Assembly: GCA_937125035.1 (NCBI GenBank)
Contig: CAKZLG010000121.1
Span: 1-39,999 of the forward strand
Length of the DNA stretch: 39,999 nt
Source of the DNA: an uncultured Maribacter sp.
GTDB taxonomy: Bacteria; Bacteroidota; Bacteroidia; Flavobacteriales; Flavobacteriaceae
Direction of reading: 5' to 3'
This document shows, piece by piece, positions 22,870-32,241 of the stretch (position 1 is its first letter; each line of letters opens with the position of its first letter). The notes beneath the pieces were generated by a model. It was not told the origin of the DNA and did no database searches. It saw nothing but the letters and a program-made list of their open reading frames with translations. The translations under genes were made by a program, and so were the position numbers.

Positions 22870-25800
22870 TTAAGCTGCGTTTTCCAGTGCTTTTTCCTTA
22901 GTTTCCGATGAATTTGTCCAACTCCTTATTTTGATCTTCATTCGGTAAACGATATTGAAGAGCACGGGTACAATGACCAAAGTAAGAAAGGTAGCTACGA
23001 TCAATCCAAAAATGACCGTCCAGGCCAAGGGCCCCCAAAAGACCACATTGTCCCCACCAATGTACACATTGGGGTCAAATTCAGAAAAGAGCGTAAAGAA
23101 ATCTATGTTAAGACCTATGGCCAAGGGGATGAGGCCCAAAACCGTGGTTATGGCCGTTAATAAGACGGGGCGTAATCTGGCCTTGCCCCCTTTGATCATG
23201 GCAGCGGTGGCCTCTTCCATGTTCAGGAGGTCGTTGTCTTCCATGTCCAATTGTACTTTTTTACGATCAATTAGGATTTGTGTATAATCCAACAAGACCA
23301 CACCATTGTTCACCACGATGCCGGCCAATGAGATAATGCCCATCATGGTCATCATGATGACAAAGGACCAGCCGGTGATCATGAGACCGCCGAATACCCC
23401 AATGAAACTAAGAAAGATGGCGATCATGATGATCAGGGGTTTGGAAATGCCCCCAAACTGAAATATCAAAATCAATAAAATAAGCCCCAGTCCTGAGAAA
23501 AAAGCCCCTATAAGGAACATTTGTTGTTTGTTCTGTTCCTCTATTTCGCCGGTATAATCTATTTTAATACTGTTGGGCAGCCCCTCAAACTGCTTCATTT
23601 CCTCTTTGATCTGGTCTACTATGGCGGCCGCGTTGCCGCCGGCCTTTAAACCGGAGTAAACGGTGACCACACGTTTTCCATCCCTGTGCTTTATGGCGCT
23701 GTAACCAGAGGTGTTGGTCTGCTCGGCCACCGCTGCTATGGGAATTTCCTTCACTTGCCCGGTAGCTTGGTCCCTAAAGATGATGTTTTGGTTGAATAGG
23801 GCGCTCTTGTTGTAGCGCAAGTCCTCATTAAAGCGGATGTTGATGTCATAATCCTCTCCGTCCTCTTTGTACACCCCTGCTTTTTCACCAAAGAGCGATC
23901 GTCTCAGCTGTTGGCCCACTTGGCCCACGGAAACTCCTAGCTCTCCGGCCTTTTCACGATCTACCATGACCCGCATGGCAGGTTTGCTCTTGTTCACATC
24001 TATTTTGAGCTCTTCAATACCTTCAATATTTTTGGAATTGATGAAATTGCGAATGTCCTCTGCTGTTGTGATCAACAGTTCATAATCCCTGCCCTCCAGT
24101 TCAATATTGATGGGCGGGCCGGTGGGCGGGCCGTTCATTTCCTTTTCCACGGAGATGGTGACCCCGGGGTATATTCCGCTAACGGCTTCCTGCACTTTGG
24201 CCCGTATGTTCTCTGTATTGATACCATCCCGGTACTTGAATTCACTGAAATTGACGGTCACTTTCCCTTTGTGGGGCATTTCTGCGGTAGAGCCGCCATC
24301 GGTGAGTGGATTGCCGGCTCCTTCCCCTACCACGGAAACGGCCGATGTTACGATAAAGTTTTCCCCGTTCTTCTTGTATTTGGGGTCATCTAGCAGCCCA
24401 TAGACCTGTTGTTCCACATCTTTGGTGATCTCATTCGTCTTTTCTATGGCAGTGCCTTCTGGGTATTCCACATAGACATAGATCTCATTGGGAATGTTGT
24501 CCGGGAAAAATTCAATTTTGGTACGGCCACTTTCAATGGACATCCCAAAAAGGAGGAACGTACCGATCAATAAAAGAAAGGTAATGCCAAAGTACCAATA
24601 CACATTTCCTCCCCTAAGGGCATGTTTTAAGCGGGTCTCATACCAATTCTCAAAACTGGCCATGGCATTTTTTTGAAAGCGTAGCGCCGCTCCCTTGATC
24701 ACATACTTGTACACCCAGAACATGATACCGGTAAGGATCATTACCGTTCCCAGTCCGCGCATGGCACCACCAAAAATGAGGATAAGCAGTCCAAGCCCCC
24801 CCAAAATGCCGCTCATACGAATCAATTGTTTTAAGGACAGTTCTTTTTCTTCCGTGCTCATGAACCGGGAAACCAACATGGAATTCATGAAGATCGCCAC
24901 GAACAGGGAGGAGCCCAACACCACGGAAAGGGTAATGGGAAAATAGATCATGAACTGGCCAAAAATGCCTGGCCATAGACCCAAGGGGACAAAAGCCGCC
25001 ACCGTTGTGGCAGTTGATATGATGATGGGGAAGGCAATTTCCCCAATTCCCTTTTTGGCTGCCTCAATGCGGGGCATGCCCTCATCCATGAGCCGGTATA
25101 CGTTCTCCACCACCACAATACCATTGTCCACCAACATGCCCAGACCCATGATCATACCAAAGAGGATCATGGTATTTAGGGTGTAGCCCAACCACGAGAG
25201 GATGACAAAAGACATGAACATGGACATGGGAATGGCAAATCCTACGAAAAGGGCATTTCTAAAGCCCAGAAAGAACATGAGTACGGTGACGACCAAAATG
25301 ATGCCAAAGATGATGTTGTTCACAAGATCATCCACTTGGTTCAAGGTCTTGGAAGATGAGTCGTTGGCTATGGAGATGTTGAGATTGGGCGGAAAATAGG
25401 TCTCCTTTTCCTTTTTTACGAGCTCCTTGATCTTGTCTGCGGCAGAGACGGCGTTTTGGCCGGCCCTCTTCTTTACATCCAACATCACCACATTGTCTCC
25501 GAACTCACGGGCAAAGGTGGTCTTATCCTGTTCCTCAAAGGATACGGTGGCAATGTCCTTGAGGTAAACCGCACCGTTCTCGGCCTTTACCACAAAATTG
25601 TTCAATTGCGCGGGGTCTTCAATTTCCCCTAGGATGCGTATGGTTCTGCGTTGCCCGTTATTTTTTAAATTGCCCGCGGACATGGTCATATTGCCATTGG
25701 AAATGGCGCCAAGCACATCTTGAAAACTTACCTTGGCCGCCATCATCTTATAAATGTCAACGGCCACCTCCACTTCTTTTTCCTGTGCCCCGCGTATATC

Positions 25801-26367
25801 GGCCTTTTTAATTTCCGGCAGGTCCTCGATCTCATCTTGCAGGTATTCGGCAAATTCCTTGAGTCGCTCTACGGGGTAATCCCCCGTGAAATTAATGTTC
25901 ATAATGGGCACTTCTTCGGAGATATTAAGGTCAAAAACGTTCGGTTCCACTTTTGCCCCGTTAAAGGTGGGCCAATCCTCACTGGCCTTTTCACTATCTA
26001 CCTCGTCCTTTACCTTTTGCTTGGCCTGTTCTACGGTGATCTCCTCATCAAACTCCACCGTAATGATGGCATAATCCTCTTGGGAAGTGCTTACGATCTC
26101 CACTACATTGCTCACATCTTGGAGGCGATCCTCCAAGGGATCGGTGATCAGCCGTTCAATATCCTCTGCCGTGTTTCCTGGATAAGGGGTACTGATGTAG
26201 ATCTTAGTCTCCACAATTTCCGGGAAGTCCTCTCTTGGCATGGCCATATAGGCCGAGAAGCCCAGCCAGAGAAATATGGCGATCATGACATAAATCACCG
26301 AAGGGTTGTCTATGGCCCATGACGACAGTTTAAACTCCTTATCGGCGTTCTTTTTTACTTTGCTCAT
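22870..26367 (-). CDS. RND efflux transporter permease (HAE1/AcrB-like)
   Basis: This 1165-residue inner-membrane pump uses proton flow to expel drugs or other compounds through a tripartite complex. The first hydrophobic helix is at about residues 24-45, followed by a large porter domain (YPGNTAEDIERLITDPLEDRL is near its start; key motif ITDPLE). A block of helices follows that contains the proton-relay segment MGLGMLVDNGIVVVENV, and the second half repeats the plan with ISLAGIVVNNGVVLLDYTQ. The protein is somewhat longer than E. coli AcrB. It is the last gene of the TetR-TolC-MFP-RND operon, 6 bp after the adaptor gene. Confidence 0.95.
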   Translation of the reverse strand: MSKVKKNADKEFKLSSWAIDNPSVIYVMIAIFLWLGFSAYMAMPREDFPEIVETKIYISTPYPGNTAEDIERLITDPLEDRLQDVSNVVEIVSTSQEDYAIITVEFDEEITVEQAKQKVKDEVDSEKASEDWPTFNGAKVEPNVFDLNISEEVPIMNINFTGDYPVERLKEFAEYLQDEIEDLPEIKKADIRGAQEKEVEVAVDIYKMMAAKVSFQDVLGAISNGNMTMSAGNLKNNGQRRTIRILGEIEDPAQLNNFVVKAENGAVYLKDIATVSFEEQDKTTFAREFGDNVVMLDVKKRAGQNAVSAADKIKELVKKEKETYFPPNLNISIANDSSSKTLNQVDDLVNNIIFGIILVVTVLMFFLGFRNALFVGFAIPMSMFMSFVILSWLGYTLNTMILFGMIMGLGMLVDNGIVVVENVYRLMDEGMPRIEAAKKGIGEIAFPIIISTATTVAAFVPLGLWPGIFGQFMIYFPITLSVVLGSSLFVAIFMNSMLVSRFMSTEEKELSLKQLIRMSGILGGLGLLILIFGGAMRGLGTVMILTGIMFWVYKYVIKGAALRFQKNAMASFENWYETRLKHALRGGNVYWYFGITFLLLIGTFLLFGMSIESGRTKIEFFPDNIPNEIYVYVEYPEGTAIEKTNEITKDVEQQVYGLLDDPKYKKNGENFIVTSAVSVVGEGAGNPLTDGGSTAEMPHKGKVTVNFSEFKYRDGINTENIRAKVQEAVSGIYPGVTISVEKEMNGPPTGPPINIELEGRDYELLITTAEDIRNFINSKNIEGIEELKIDVNKSKPAMRVMVDREKAGELGVSVGQVGQQLRRSLFGEKAGVYKEDGEDYDINIRFNEDLRYNKSALFNQNIIFRDQATGQVKEIPIAAVAEQTNTSGYSAIKHRDGKRVVTVYSGLKAGGNAAAIVDQIKEEMKQFEGLPNSIKIDYTGEIEEQNKQQMFLIGAFFSGLGLILLILIFQFGGISKPLIIMIAIFLSFIGVFGGLMITGWSFVIMMTMMGIISLAGIVVNNGVVLLDYTQILIDRKKVQLDMEDNDLLNMEEATAAMIKGGKARLRPVLLTAITTVLGLIPLAIGLNIDFFTLFSEFDPNVYIGGDNVVFWGPLAWTVIFGLIVATFLTLVIVPVLFNIVYRMKIKIRSWTNSSETKEKALENAA

Positions 26368-26373
26368 TTTTCC

Positions 26374-27543
26374 CTAGCTTTTTATTTTGACCGTTTGGCC
26401 GTCCTTTACACTGCGTGCACCTTCTTTTACGACCGCTTGCCCTTCTTCAATACCAGAGAGTACTTCAACGAAACCTCCTTGGATCTTACCTGTTTCTATG
26501 ATGGTCCTTTGGGCCACCGCCTCATTGTCACCATTGGCACCGTTGGCAATGTACACGTATTGTTCCCCTTCCGCATTTTCTGAAATGATGTTCGTGGGGA
26601 TGAGAATGGCCTCCTTGTTCGTATAGTCGTTTAGGCTTACCTTGGCGGTGAGGTTGGGCTTTATCCTGTCCTCTTTATTGGGCACTGGAATCTCAGCGCT
26701 GAATGATCGGTTGGCGGGATTTATGAAATTGCCCGTTTCCCTAACGGTGGTCTGTACACTATCCCCAAGCACCGGAAAATAGACCAGGGCATCCTTTCCC
26801 TTGGTAATGCTGCCAATATAATTTTCGGGAACGTCCACCTCAATGTACATATCGGATAAATTGACGATCCTGAAGATTTCCGCGCCCGGACCTGGGGCCA
26901 CCACGGTACCCTGGTCTTTGATCACATTATCTATAATGCCCGCAAAAGGCGCCCTTATGTTGGACTTGGCCAACTGGCTCTGTGTTTGCTCCACGGCGCT
27001 CTGGGTGGCCTCATAGTTGGTCTTGGCCTGCAAAAATTGGATTTCGGAGCCTATTTTTTGATCCCACAGTCTCTTTTGGCGCTCAAAAGTGGTCTTGGCC
27101 AGAGCGGCCTGGGTCTTTAATTGGGCCAATTGGCTTCCCATACCGCCATCATCTATGGTGGCCAACAACTGTCCTTTGGCCACGCGGTCCCCCTCCTTGA
27201 CCAGAACGCGTTGCAAGGTACCCGCCATCTCTGGGTAGATCAGCACATTCTGTTTGGTGCTCACGCTTCCCTGCAGCTCTAAATAATGTCTAAACTCCTC
27301 TCTTTGAGCCGTAAGCGTGTTCACCAAGGGTAGGTTTTTAACGCCCGCCCTTTCCTGTATTACGGAATCCAATAGGCGTATTTCACTTGCCGTTGCCTTT
27401 TGTAGCGCGGCAAGTTCGTTCTTTTTTTCCTTGATGCGTTCCAGGTTGCCCTCGGCAACGAGGTCGTCCACGGAGGTATTGGAATTTTGGCCGCAAGAGA
27501 GCAACATTACGGCGATCATGGTGGTATAAAGTGAATGTTTCAT
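26374..27543 (-). CDS. RND efflux periplasmic adaptor (membrane fusion protein), lipoprotein
   Basis: The 389-residue product links the RND pump to the outer-membrane channel. It has a lipoprotein signal with lipobox LLSC (Cys17). A coiled-coil segment then runs at about 25-75, and the lipoyl/barrel-sandwich half-motif MAGTLQRVLVKEGDRVAKGQLL at about 108-129 is visible through key residues GTL, VKEGD and KGQLL. A hairpin coiled coil follows, then the second half-motif IRAPFAGIIDNV. The extra N-terminal coiled coil before the lipoyl domain is a feature of many Bacteroidota adaptors. It sits between the TolC and RND genes. Confidence 0.93.
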   Translation of the reverse strand: MKHSLYTTMIAVMLLSCGQNSNTSVDDLVAEGNLERIKEKKNELAALQKATASEIRLLDSVIQERAGVKNLPLVNTLTAQREEFRHYLELQGSVSTKQNVLIYPEMAGTLQRVLVKEGDRVAKGQLLATIDDGGMGSQLAQLKTQAALAKTTFERQKRLWDQKIGSEIQFLQAKTNYEATQSAVEQTQSQLAKSNIRAPFAGIIDNVIKDQGTVVAPGPGAEIFRIVNLSDMYIEVDVPENYIGSITKGKDALVYFPVLGDSVQTTVRETGNFINPANRSFSAEIPVPNKEDRIKPNLTAKVSLNDYTNKEAILIPTNIISENAEGEQYVYIANGANGDNEAVAQRTIIETGKIQGGFVEVLSGIEEGQAVVKEGARSVKDGQTVKIKS

Positions 27544-27572
27544 CTGTTTTGTCTGTAGTTTTTGATTGCTGT

Positions 27573-28919
27573 CTATAGGGAGTTGTCGTTTAGAATAATT
27601 TCCAAGGCCGTTTTTTTGTTGATGACCTCTATCATGGACTGTAGGTATTCTTGCTGGGCATTGTACAATTGCGTCTGGGCCTGTCTTAGTTCAAAACTAC
27701 TGGCAATGCCTTCTTCATATTTCACCTGGTTTTTTCGTTCAATGCGTTCGGCAAGGCCCAAATTGCTCTTGGAAGTGGCATACTGTTCAATGGCCAAGGT
27801 GTAATTGCTACGGGCATTTTCCAACTGAAGGCGGATTTGTGCTTCGGCCTCCGTAAGCTGGGTCTTTGCCTTTTCCAACGCGATCTTGGCCCGCTGGGTA
27901 GAGGCACTGCGCCCCAAGGAACTGAAGATGGGAATGTTCAGGTCCAGGCCAAAGGTGGAGAATTCAAAATAGGGCTGTCCGCTGTCCAAAAACGTGAATT
28001 GGTCGGCAAAGGAGAGCGCACCATAGGAGAAAAAGCCGTTCAAGGTGGGCAGTGCCCGGCTCCGGGCCAGTTTCCATTCGTAATACCGCTGCTCATTGAG
28101 ATTCATGGCCAATTTGTAATCCACATTATCTTCAAGAACCAGAGCATCATCCATGAGGGAAAAATCTATCTGCTGCTGAGTGAGATCGTCCAAATCTTGG
28201 GTGAGTTGCGTGGGGGCTTCCAGGGCAAGACCCATTACCAGATTCAGCATTTGTAGCGTAATATCGCGCAGGCGGATGGCATTTTTCAGTTGGTTTTCAA
28301 CTGAGGCCAGGGTAATCTGCAGTTGTTCCACACTTTCCTCGTCGCCAAGGCCGTTTTCAAAAAGTTTTTGGGTCTCAAACAGATTTTTATCCAATGTGGC
28401 CTTGTTCTTCTCAAAAATGGAGACACTCTCCCGGGCTAAAAGGACATTTCCATAAGCTTCCACTACGGCCTTACGAACTTCTTGTTCGGTCTTTTCCTTG
28501 TTATTGGCACTATAGCTCAAAAACGCCTTGGTGGCCTGTACCCCTACAATATAGGAGCCATCAAAAATCTGTTGCCGCAACGTGGCCGAAGCGTTTATTT
28601 GTTGGGGCTGGCCAAAGACCACTTCCACAAAGGTGCCGGGATCGCCCCCTGCAATGGGCCCAGGAAGCTGTACCACTTGTTGGATCAACTGGTTTTGGTA
28701 ATTGATGGCCCCGCTGATCTGGGGAAGACCAGAGGCAATGGTCTCCCATTTCTGCTTTTGCGCATCCAGAATATCACGGTCGGCATTGATGGCGGAATAG
28801 TTGTGCTCCAAGGCATAGGTGACCGCCTCCTGCAGGCTAAACTTCAAGGGGGCATCTTCTTGGGCACTGAGCCCTGCCATGGTACAAATGGCCAATAAAG
28901 TGAAGAGGGTATGTTTCAT
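27573..28919 (-). CDS. TolC-family outer-membrane efflux protein
   Basis: The 448-residue protein forms the outer-membrane channel of the efflux complex. A Sec signal peptide (about 1-19, ending LSAQ) precedes two repeats of the OEP family, each with long coiled helices and short beta-barrel strands: SLQEAVTYALEHNYS near 28-42, and the second repeat with FGLDLNIPIFSSLGRSAST in the C-terminal half. Length is normal for TolC family members. It follows the TetR gene by 7 bp and precedes the adaptor by 29 bp, so all four genes are one operon. Confidence 0.93.
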   Translation of the reverse strand: MKHTLFTLLAICTMAGLSAQEDAPLKFSLQEAVTYALEHNYSAINADRDILDAQKQKWETIASGLPQISGAINYQNQLIQQVVQLPGPIAGGDPGTFVEVVFGQPQQINASATLRQQIFDGSYIVGVQATKAFLSYSANNKEKTEQEVRKAVVEAYGNVLLARESVSIFEKNKATLDKNLFETQKLFENGLGDEESVEQLQITLASVENQLKNAIRLRDITLQMLNLVMGLALEAPTQLTQDLDDLTQQQIDFSLMDDALVLEDNVDYKLAMNLNEQRYYEWKLARSRALPTLNGFFSYGALSFADQFTFLDSGQPYFEFSTFGLDLNIPIFSSLGRSASTQRAKIALEKAKTQLTEAEAQIRLQLENARSNYTLAIEQYATSKSNLGLAERIERKNQVKYEEGIASSFELRQAQTQLYNAQQEYLQSMIEVINKKTALEIILNDNSL

Positions 28920-28926
28920 TAAATGT

Positions 28927-29532
28927 CTATTCTTGATTTGAATTGATGAGGTTGTTCAATATTTTTCTTCCTTTTGGGGTAATGATGCCCCGTAAGTGGT
29001 ATTCCAAGTAATCGTCCATTAAGCCATGGGATGGAAAATGGGTCAGGGGAAATAGTTTTTGGTCCTTGATGCTGTTCACTCCCGCAAAATAGATCCGGGA
29101 AATAAAGGGCACATTCAGATTTTCACGGTAAATACCTTGGGCCATGCCCCGTTTTACATTGTCCACCACGCAATCCTGCATCATTTTGAATTGTTTTTTT
29201 CGTATGTCCTCATGTATTTTAGGGTAGTATTTCTGCAATTGGTATTGGGGCGATGATTTTTCGCCTTTTAGGTGTTCCATGGCAAACCTTTTTATCTCAT
29301 ACAGCTCCTCAATGGGGTTTTTGGATAGGGAACAAATGTGGTCAATGCCTTGGGCGATCTCGTGGAAGATATTTTGGGTACATTCAGCAACCAAAGAGGT
29401 CTTGTTGTTGAAATGGCTGTATATGGTCTTTTTTGAAATGGCCATATCATGGGCAATATCATCCATGGTCACACTTTTGAACCCCAGGGTCAGAAACATA
29501 TCCGAGGCCTTTTCCAGAATTTTCTCTTTCAT
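28927..29532 (-). CDS. TetR/AcrR-family transcriptional regulator of the efflux operon
   Basis: The 201-residue regulator has the N-terminal TetR helix-turn-helix (ILEKASDMFLTLGFKSVTMDDIA, then SKKTIYSHFNNKTSLV; key residues GFKSVTMDDIA and YSHFNNK) within residues 4-50 and a C-terminal ligand-binding helical domain. As the first gene of the TolC-MFP-RND operon it probably represses its own promoter until a pump substrate binds. A perfect 9-bp inverted repeat lies in that promoter, between the start codon and 45 bp upstream, which supports autoregulation. Confidence 0.92.
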   Translation of the reverse strand: MKEKILEKASDMFLTLGFKSVTMDDIAHDMAISKKTIYSHFNNKTSLVAECTQNIFHEIAQGIDHICSLSKNPIEELYEIKRFAMEHLKGEKSSPQYQLQKYYPKIHEDIRKKQFKMMQDCVVDNVKRGMAQGIYRENLNVPFISRIYFAGVNSIKDQKLFPLTHFPSHGLMDDYLEYHLRGIITPKGRKILNNLINSNQE

Positions 29533-29537
29533 GATCG

Positions 29538-29577
29538 CAAAGGTACTTCGGAAACTTTGAAAACCTAAAAAGTTTCC
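29538..29577 (-). promoter_or_regulatory. TetR operator and promoter of the efflux operon
   Basis: GGAAACTTT (29550-29558) and AAAGTTTCC (29569-29577) form a perfect inverted repeat with a 10-bp spacer, 28 bp overall, a normal size for a TetR-family operator. Downstream in the gene direction is TACCTTTG (29545-29538), a perfect TAnnTTTG -7 element, whose last base is 5 bp from the ATG at 29532. The operator would cover the -33 to -7 spacer, so bound repressor should block RNA polymerase. The mRNA would be nearly leaderless. Confidence 0.68.
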
Positions 29578-30029
29578 ATAGTTTTACAGTTTTTTAACAT
29601 TCCGGTGTTCTGAAACGCTATCTTCAAAAAATGAAGCACCTTCTTTTTTGTTTTGGATCTTCATTTGATCAACAGGAGGTAATGATCCTAAGAAAAGTTG
29701 TTGGGAAACGATCTATATTAAGTGGATAGGCTTTTGGCGGCATATCCATACAGTGTTTCGGGGACAATTGTATTGGCCCTAAAGGCAGGTTCCCTCTCCT
29801 CGTTCCAAAATGGTTCCATTGTTTCTTTTTTGCATTTCACTTCCCTTTAGCATGGGGTATATTTCGCCATGAAAGAACAGGTTAGGTGGTTTTGATGTTT
29901 TTTCAAAATGGGTCTTGGGCGTTAGGGGTCTTCCTGGATAAACAGGAAAGCATGCCCCATGGCGTACTTTTTTTTGGGTTTTAGCCCATATCGTATAATG
30001 CTTTCTGTTCATAATTGTAACAATGCACG
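29578..30029. other. Intergenic region of about 450 bp with no supported gene
   Basis: This stretch separates the divergent TetR operon and the prenyl synthase gene. I see no coding region I can defend. It has a small hairpin (TTCCTG 29931-29936, CAGGAA 29943-29948) and a perfect 11-bp palindrome ATTGTAACAAT at 30014-30024 close to the next promoter. It may contain distal regulation, an old gene remnant or a small RNA. Confidence 0.4.
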
Positions 30030-30037
30030 TATTTTTG
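30030..30037 (+). promoter_or_regulatory. Candidate -7 element for the prenyl synthase gene
   Basis: TATTTTTG fits TAnnTTTG and lies 16 bp before the ATG at 30054, giving a short leader. The -33 region is weak; the palindrome ATTGTAACAAT (30014-30024) occupies the spacer. Confidence 0.42.
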
Positions 30038-30053
30038 AAAAAAAAGTTGGGCT

Positions 30054-31028
30054 ATGCATTCCATTGAATTTTATAGAAACGCCTTTTTGGAGTACCTCTC
30101 CGGGAAAATGGCACCAAAAGAACCCAAGAACCTGTATGCACCGGTAAGCTACATCATGGGCCTTGGGGGTAAACGGTTACGGCCGGTACTCACCTTACTG
30201 TCCACAGAGGTTTTTGGCGCTTCTTATAAACAGGCTTTGGATGCGGCCCTCTCTGTAGAAGTCTTCCATAATTTTTCTTTGGTGCATGATGATATTATGG
30301 ACGGTGCTCCCTTGAGACGCGGTAAAGAGACGGTTCATAAAAAATGGGATGTGAACACCGGTATCCTTTCCGGAGACGTTATGTTGATCCAAGCCTACCA
30401 GTTGTTTGAGAACTACGAAGCGGAAACCTTCAGGGCCCTGGCGGAACTTTTCAGTACCACGGCCATAAAGGTCTGTGAAGGCCAGCAGTATGATGTTGAT
30501 TTTGAAACGCGCGATGACGTCACCATCCCAGAATATCTCAAAATGATCGAGTACAAGACCGCAGTTCTGGTGGCCGCGGCCCTACAAATGGGGGGTATTG
30601 TGGCCAAAGCCCCACGAAAGGCACAAGAGCGCATTTTTGAATTTGGCCTTCATCTTGGTCTGGCCTTTCAAATACAGGATGACTATCTAGATGCTTTTGG
30701 TGACCCTTTGACCTTTGGAAAACAGGTGGGGGGAGACATCATTGAAAACAAAAAGACCTATCTGTACCTTACGGCCATGGAACAGGGCACTGAGGAACAA
30801 AAAAAGACACTGGCCCACCTCTTTTCCATACAACCAGCGGATGCTACGGAAAAAATAAATGGGGTAAAGGACGTCTTTTTGGAGACCGGGGCTGCGAAAG
30901 AAACACAAAACGCCATAGCCGAGCATACCCAAAAGGCTTTTAATGTGTTGGCCAAGCTTCAACTGCCGCCTGAAAAACATGCCATTTTACAAGGTTTCGG
31001 AGAACAGCTGATGAGGCGCCAAGCCTAG
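30054..31028 (+). CDS. Polyprenyl (FPP/GGPP-type) diphosphate synthase
   Basis: This 324-residue enzyme joins isopentenyl units to make longer prenyl diphosphates. Both aspartate-rich motifs are intact: DDIMD at 79-83 (with GAPLRRG after it) and DDYLD at 209-213, plus GGKRLRP at 38-44. A Phe at five residues before the first motif (Phe74) points to a short or medium product (C15-C20) rather than a long quinone tail, which is inference. It faces a lycopene cyclase gene, with which its stop codon overlaps by 4 bp, and dxs lies in the same window, so a role in carotenoid precursor supply is plausible. Confidence 0.9.
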   Translation: MHSIEFYRNAFLEYLSGKMAPKEPKNLYAPVSYIMGLGGKRLRPVLTLLSTEVFGASYKQALDAALSVEVFHNFSLVHDDIMDGAPLRRGKETVHKKWDVNTGILSGDVMLIQAYQLFENYEAETFRALAELFSTTAIKVCEGQQYDVDFETRDDVTIPEYLKMIEYKTAVLVAAALQMGGIVAKAPRKAQERIFEFGLHLGLAFQIQDDYLDAFGDPLTFGKQVGGDIIENKKTYLYLTAMEQGTEEQKKTLAHLFSIQPADATEKINGVKDVFLETGAAKETQNAIAEHTQKAFNVLAKLQLPPEKHAILQGFGEQLMRRQA

Positions 31029-32188
31029 AACAATCTTTTTATCAAGGCCTTTGTGAAGGGCGCTTTGGGACTGGCCATAATGGTGCCCAAGTCTTCCCAA
31101 ATAGTGGTCTGTTCGTCTAAAAATTTGAAGATCTGGTGCGGGGTCCTGCTCTGGAACAGACTTTCAAAGACCACGTGGCCATTGGCATTATCTTGGTGAA
31201 GTACATCTAAAAAGAGTAGGTCATAGTACCAAAATTTGTTCTTGAAATTAAGCTTGTCCAAAGGCTGCCCGCTTTTTATGTGCGCCACAAGTTGGGGTAT
31301 TTTTCGGGCTGTACTCATAAAGGTGTACCCCGTACTTGGTTTTGCCCACCCACCTGCGGTGCCTATGTGGCGTATGTTGGGGGTCTGGTGTTCCTTAAAG
31401 TCATAACAGGTCATGGGGATGCTGCCTTGTTCCGTTTCCCTGAGCGTGAAATGTGAGGCCTTTAAATGACCATACACATAGTCTTTGATAGCGGTTTCAT
31501 AAGCTTCCTTGGGCAAAAGCTCTTCAGAGAACAGGGTGTATTCCACCAGAGCTTCCGTGGGGGAGGTGGGCAGTACGTACATAAAGCGGGTATGGCCGTC
31601 CTGGGGAACGGAAAAATCCATATAAGTGGCCGTGTCCGCATTAAAGACGGGGTTCTCCGTGGTTATGAACCACCCCAAAAAATGCTGTTGTAGGACGGGG
31701 AATTTACGTTGGTGGCGTACCATGCCATAATCAAAGAGACTGCTGAAGGCCTGTTTGGCGTAATACGAGGTCTTCACTCCCGCAATGGCTACCTGCTCCC
31801 CTTCATCCGTAAGCGTACGGACTTCGTCCTGTATAAAGGCAATATGGTCGGAAGCGGCCACTTTGGCCATTAAGGCACGGTAAAAATCAATGCCCCGGAC
31901 CATCTTGTAGGCATATGGGGCAATGGGGTACCGGTTTGAGAAGTTCTGCCCGGCAAAATGAATGTGGTCCCATTTTTTGGACACCAGTTTGTCAAAGGCG
32001 CCGGCGCCCTTTTCCCAATAGCACCAAGTACGGTCATTGGTCATTTTTTCATCCCTGTCCAACAATAGGATGCTGGCATTTTTGAAAAAAGGATCGTTGA
32101 TCATGGCATCGGCCAACATAAGGCCCGCGGCACCCGCTCCCACAATGGCATAATCATATGTTTTATTGATGTTCTTGGTTTTTTGCAT
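31025..32188 (-). CDS. crtY: Lycopene beta-cyclase (CrtY family)
   Basis: The 387-residue flavoprotein closes beta-rings on lycopene to form beta-carotene, the step before zeaxanthin in yellow Flavobacteriaceae. It has an N-terminal dinucleotide-binding motif AIVGAGAAGLMLADAM (14-29), the CrtY signature NDRTWCYWE (51-59) and GTAGGWAKPSTGYTF (276-290). ATG at 32188 gives a normal length. It lies 53 bp after a TonB receptor gene on the same strand and may be read from that transcript. Other carotenoid genes (crtB, crtI, crtZ) are not in the window. Confidence 0.92.
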   Translation of the reverse strand: MQKTKNINKTYDYAIVGAGAAGLMLADAMINDPFFKNASILLLDRDEKMTNDRTWCYWEKGAGAFDKLVSKKWDHIHFAGQNFSNRYPIAPYAYKMVRGIDFYRALMAKVAASDHIAFIQDEVRTLTDEGEQVAIAGVKTSYYAKQAFSSLFDYGMVRHQRKFPVLQQHFLGWFITTENPVFNADTATYMDFSVPQDGHTRFMYVLPTSPTEALVEYTLFSEELLPKEAYETAIKDYVYGHLKASHFTLRETEQGSIPMTCYDFKEHQTPNIRHIGTAGGWAKPSTGYTFMSTARKIPQLVAHIKSGQPLDKLNFKNKFWYYDLLFLDVLHQDNANGHVVFESLFQSRTPHQIFKFLDEQTTIWEDLGTIMASPKAPFTKALIKRLF

Positions 32189-32241
32189 GCTCGCTTTACC
32201 GTTTCCATCAAAAGTAAGGATTTTGCCGCGGTGCCCGCCAT

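Noticed and set aside
25720-26322. A 200-codon + strand frame inside the RND pump gene
   Set aside because: It is antisense to the conserved N-terminal part of the pump and has no domain pattern.
29674-29729. A perfect AGGAGG followed by ATG and a 15-codon frame
   Set aside because: The spacing to the ATG is only two bases, Shine-Dalgarno use is rare in this phylum, and the peptide shows no recognisable feature.
29779-30012. A 77-codon open frame on the - strand in the gap before the prenyl synthase gene
   Set aside because: The product has no domain pattern or signal peptide and no promoter was found for it; composition looks like random translation of AT-rich sequence.
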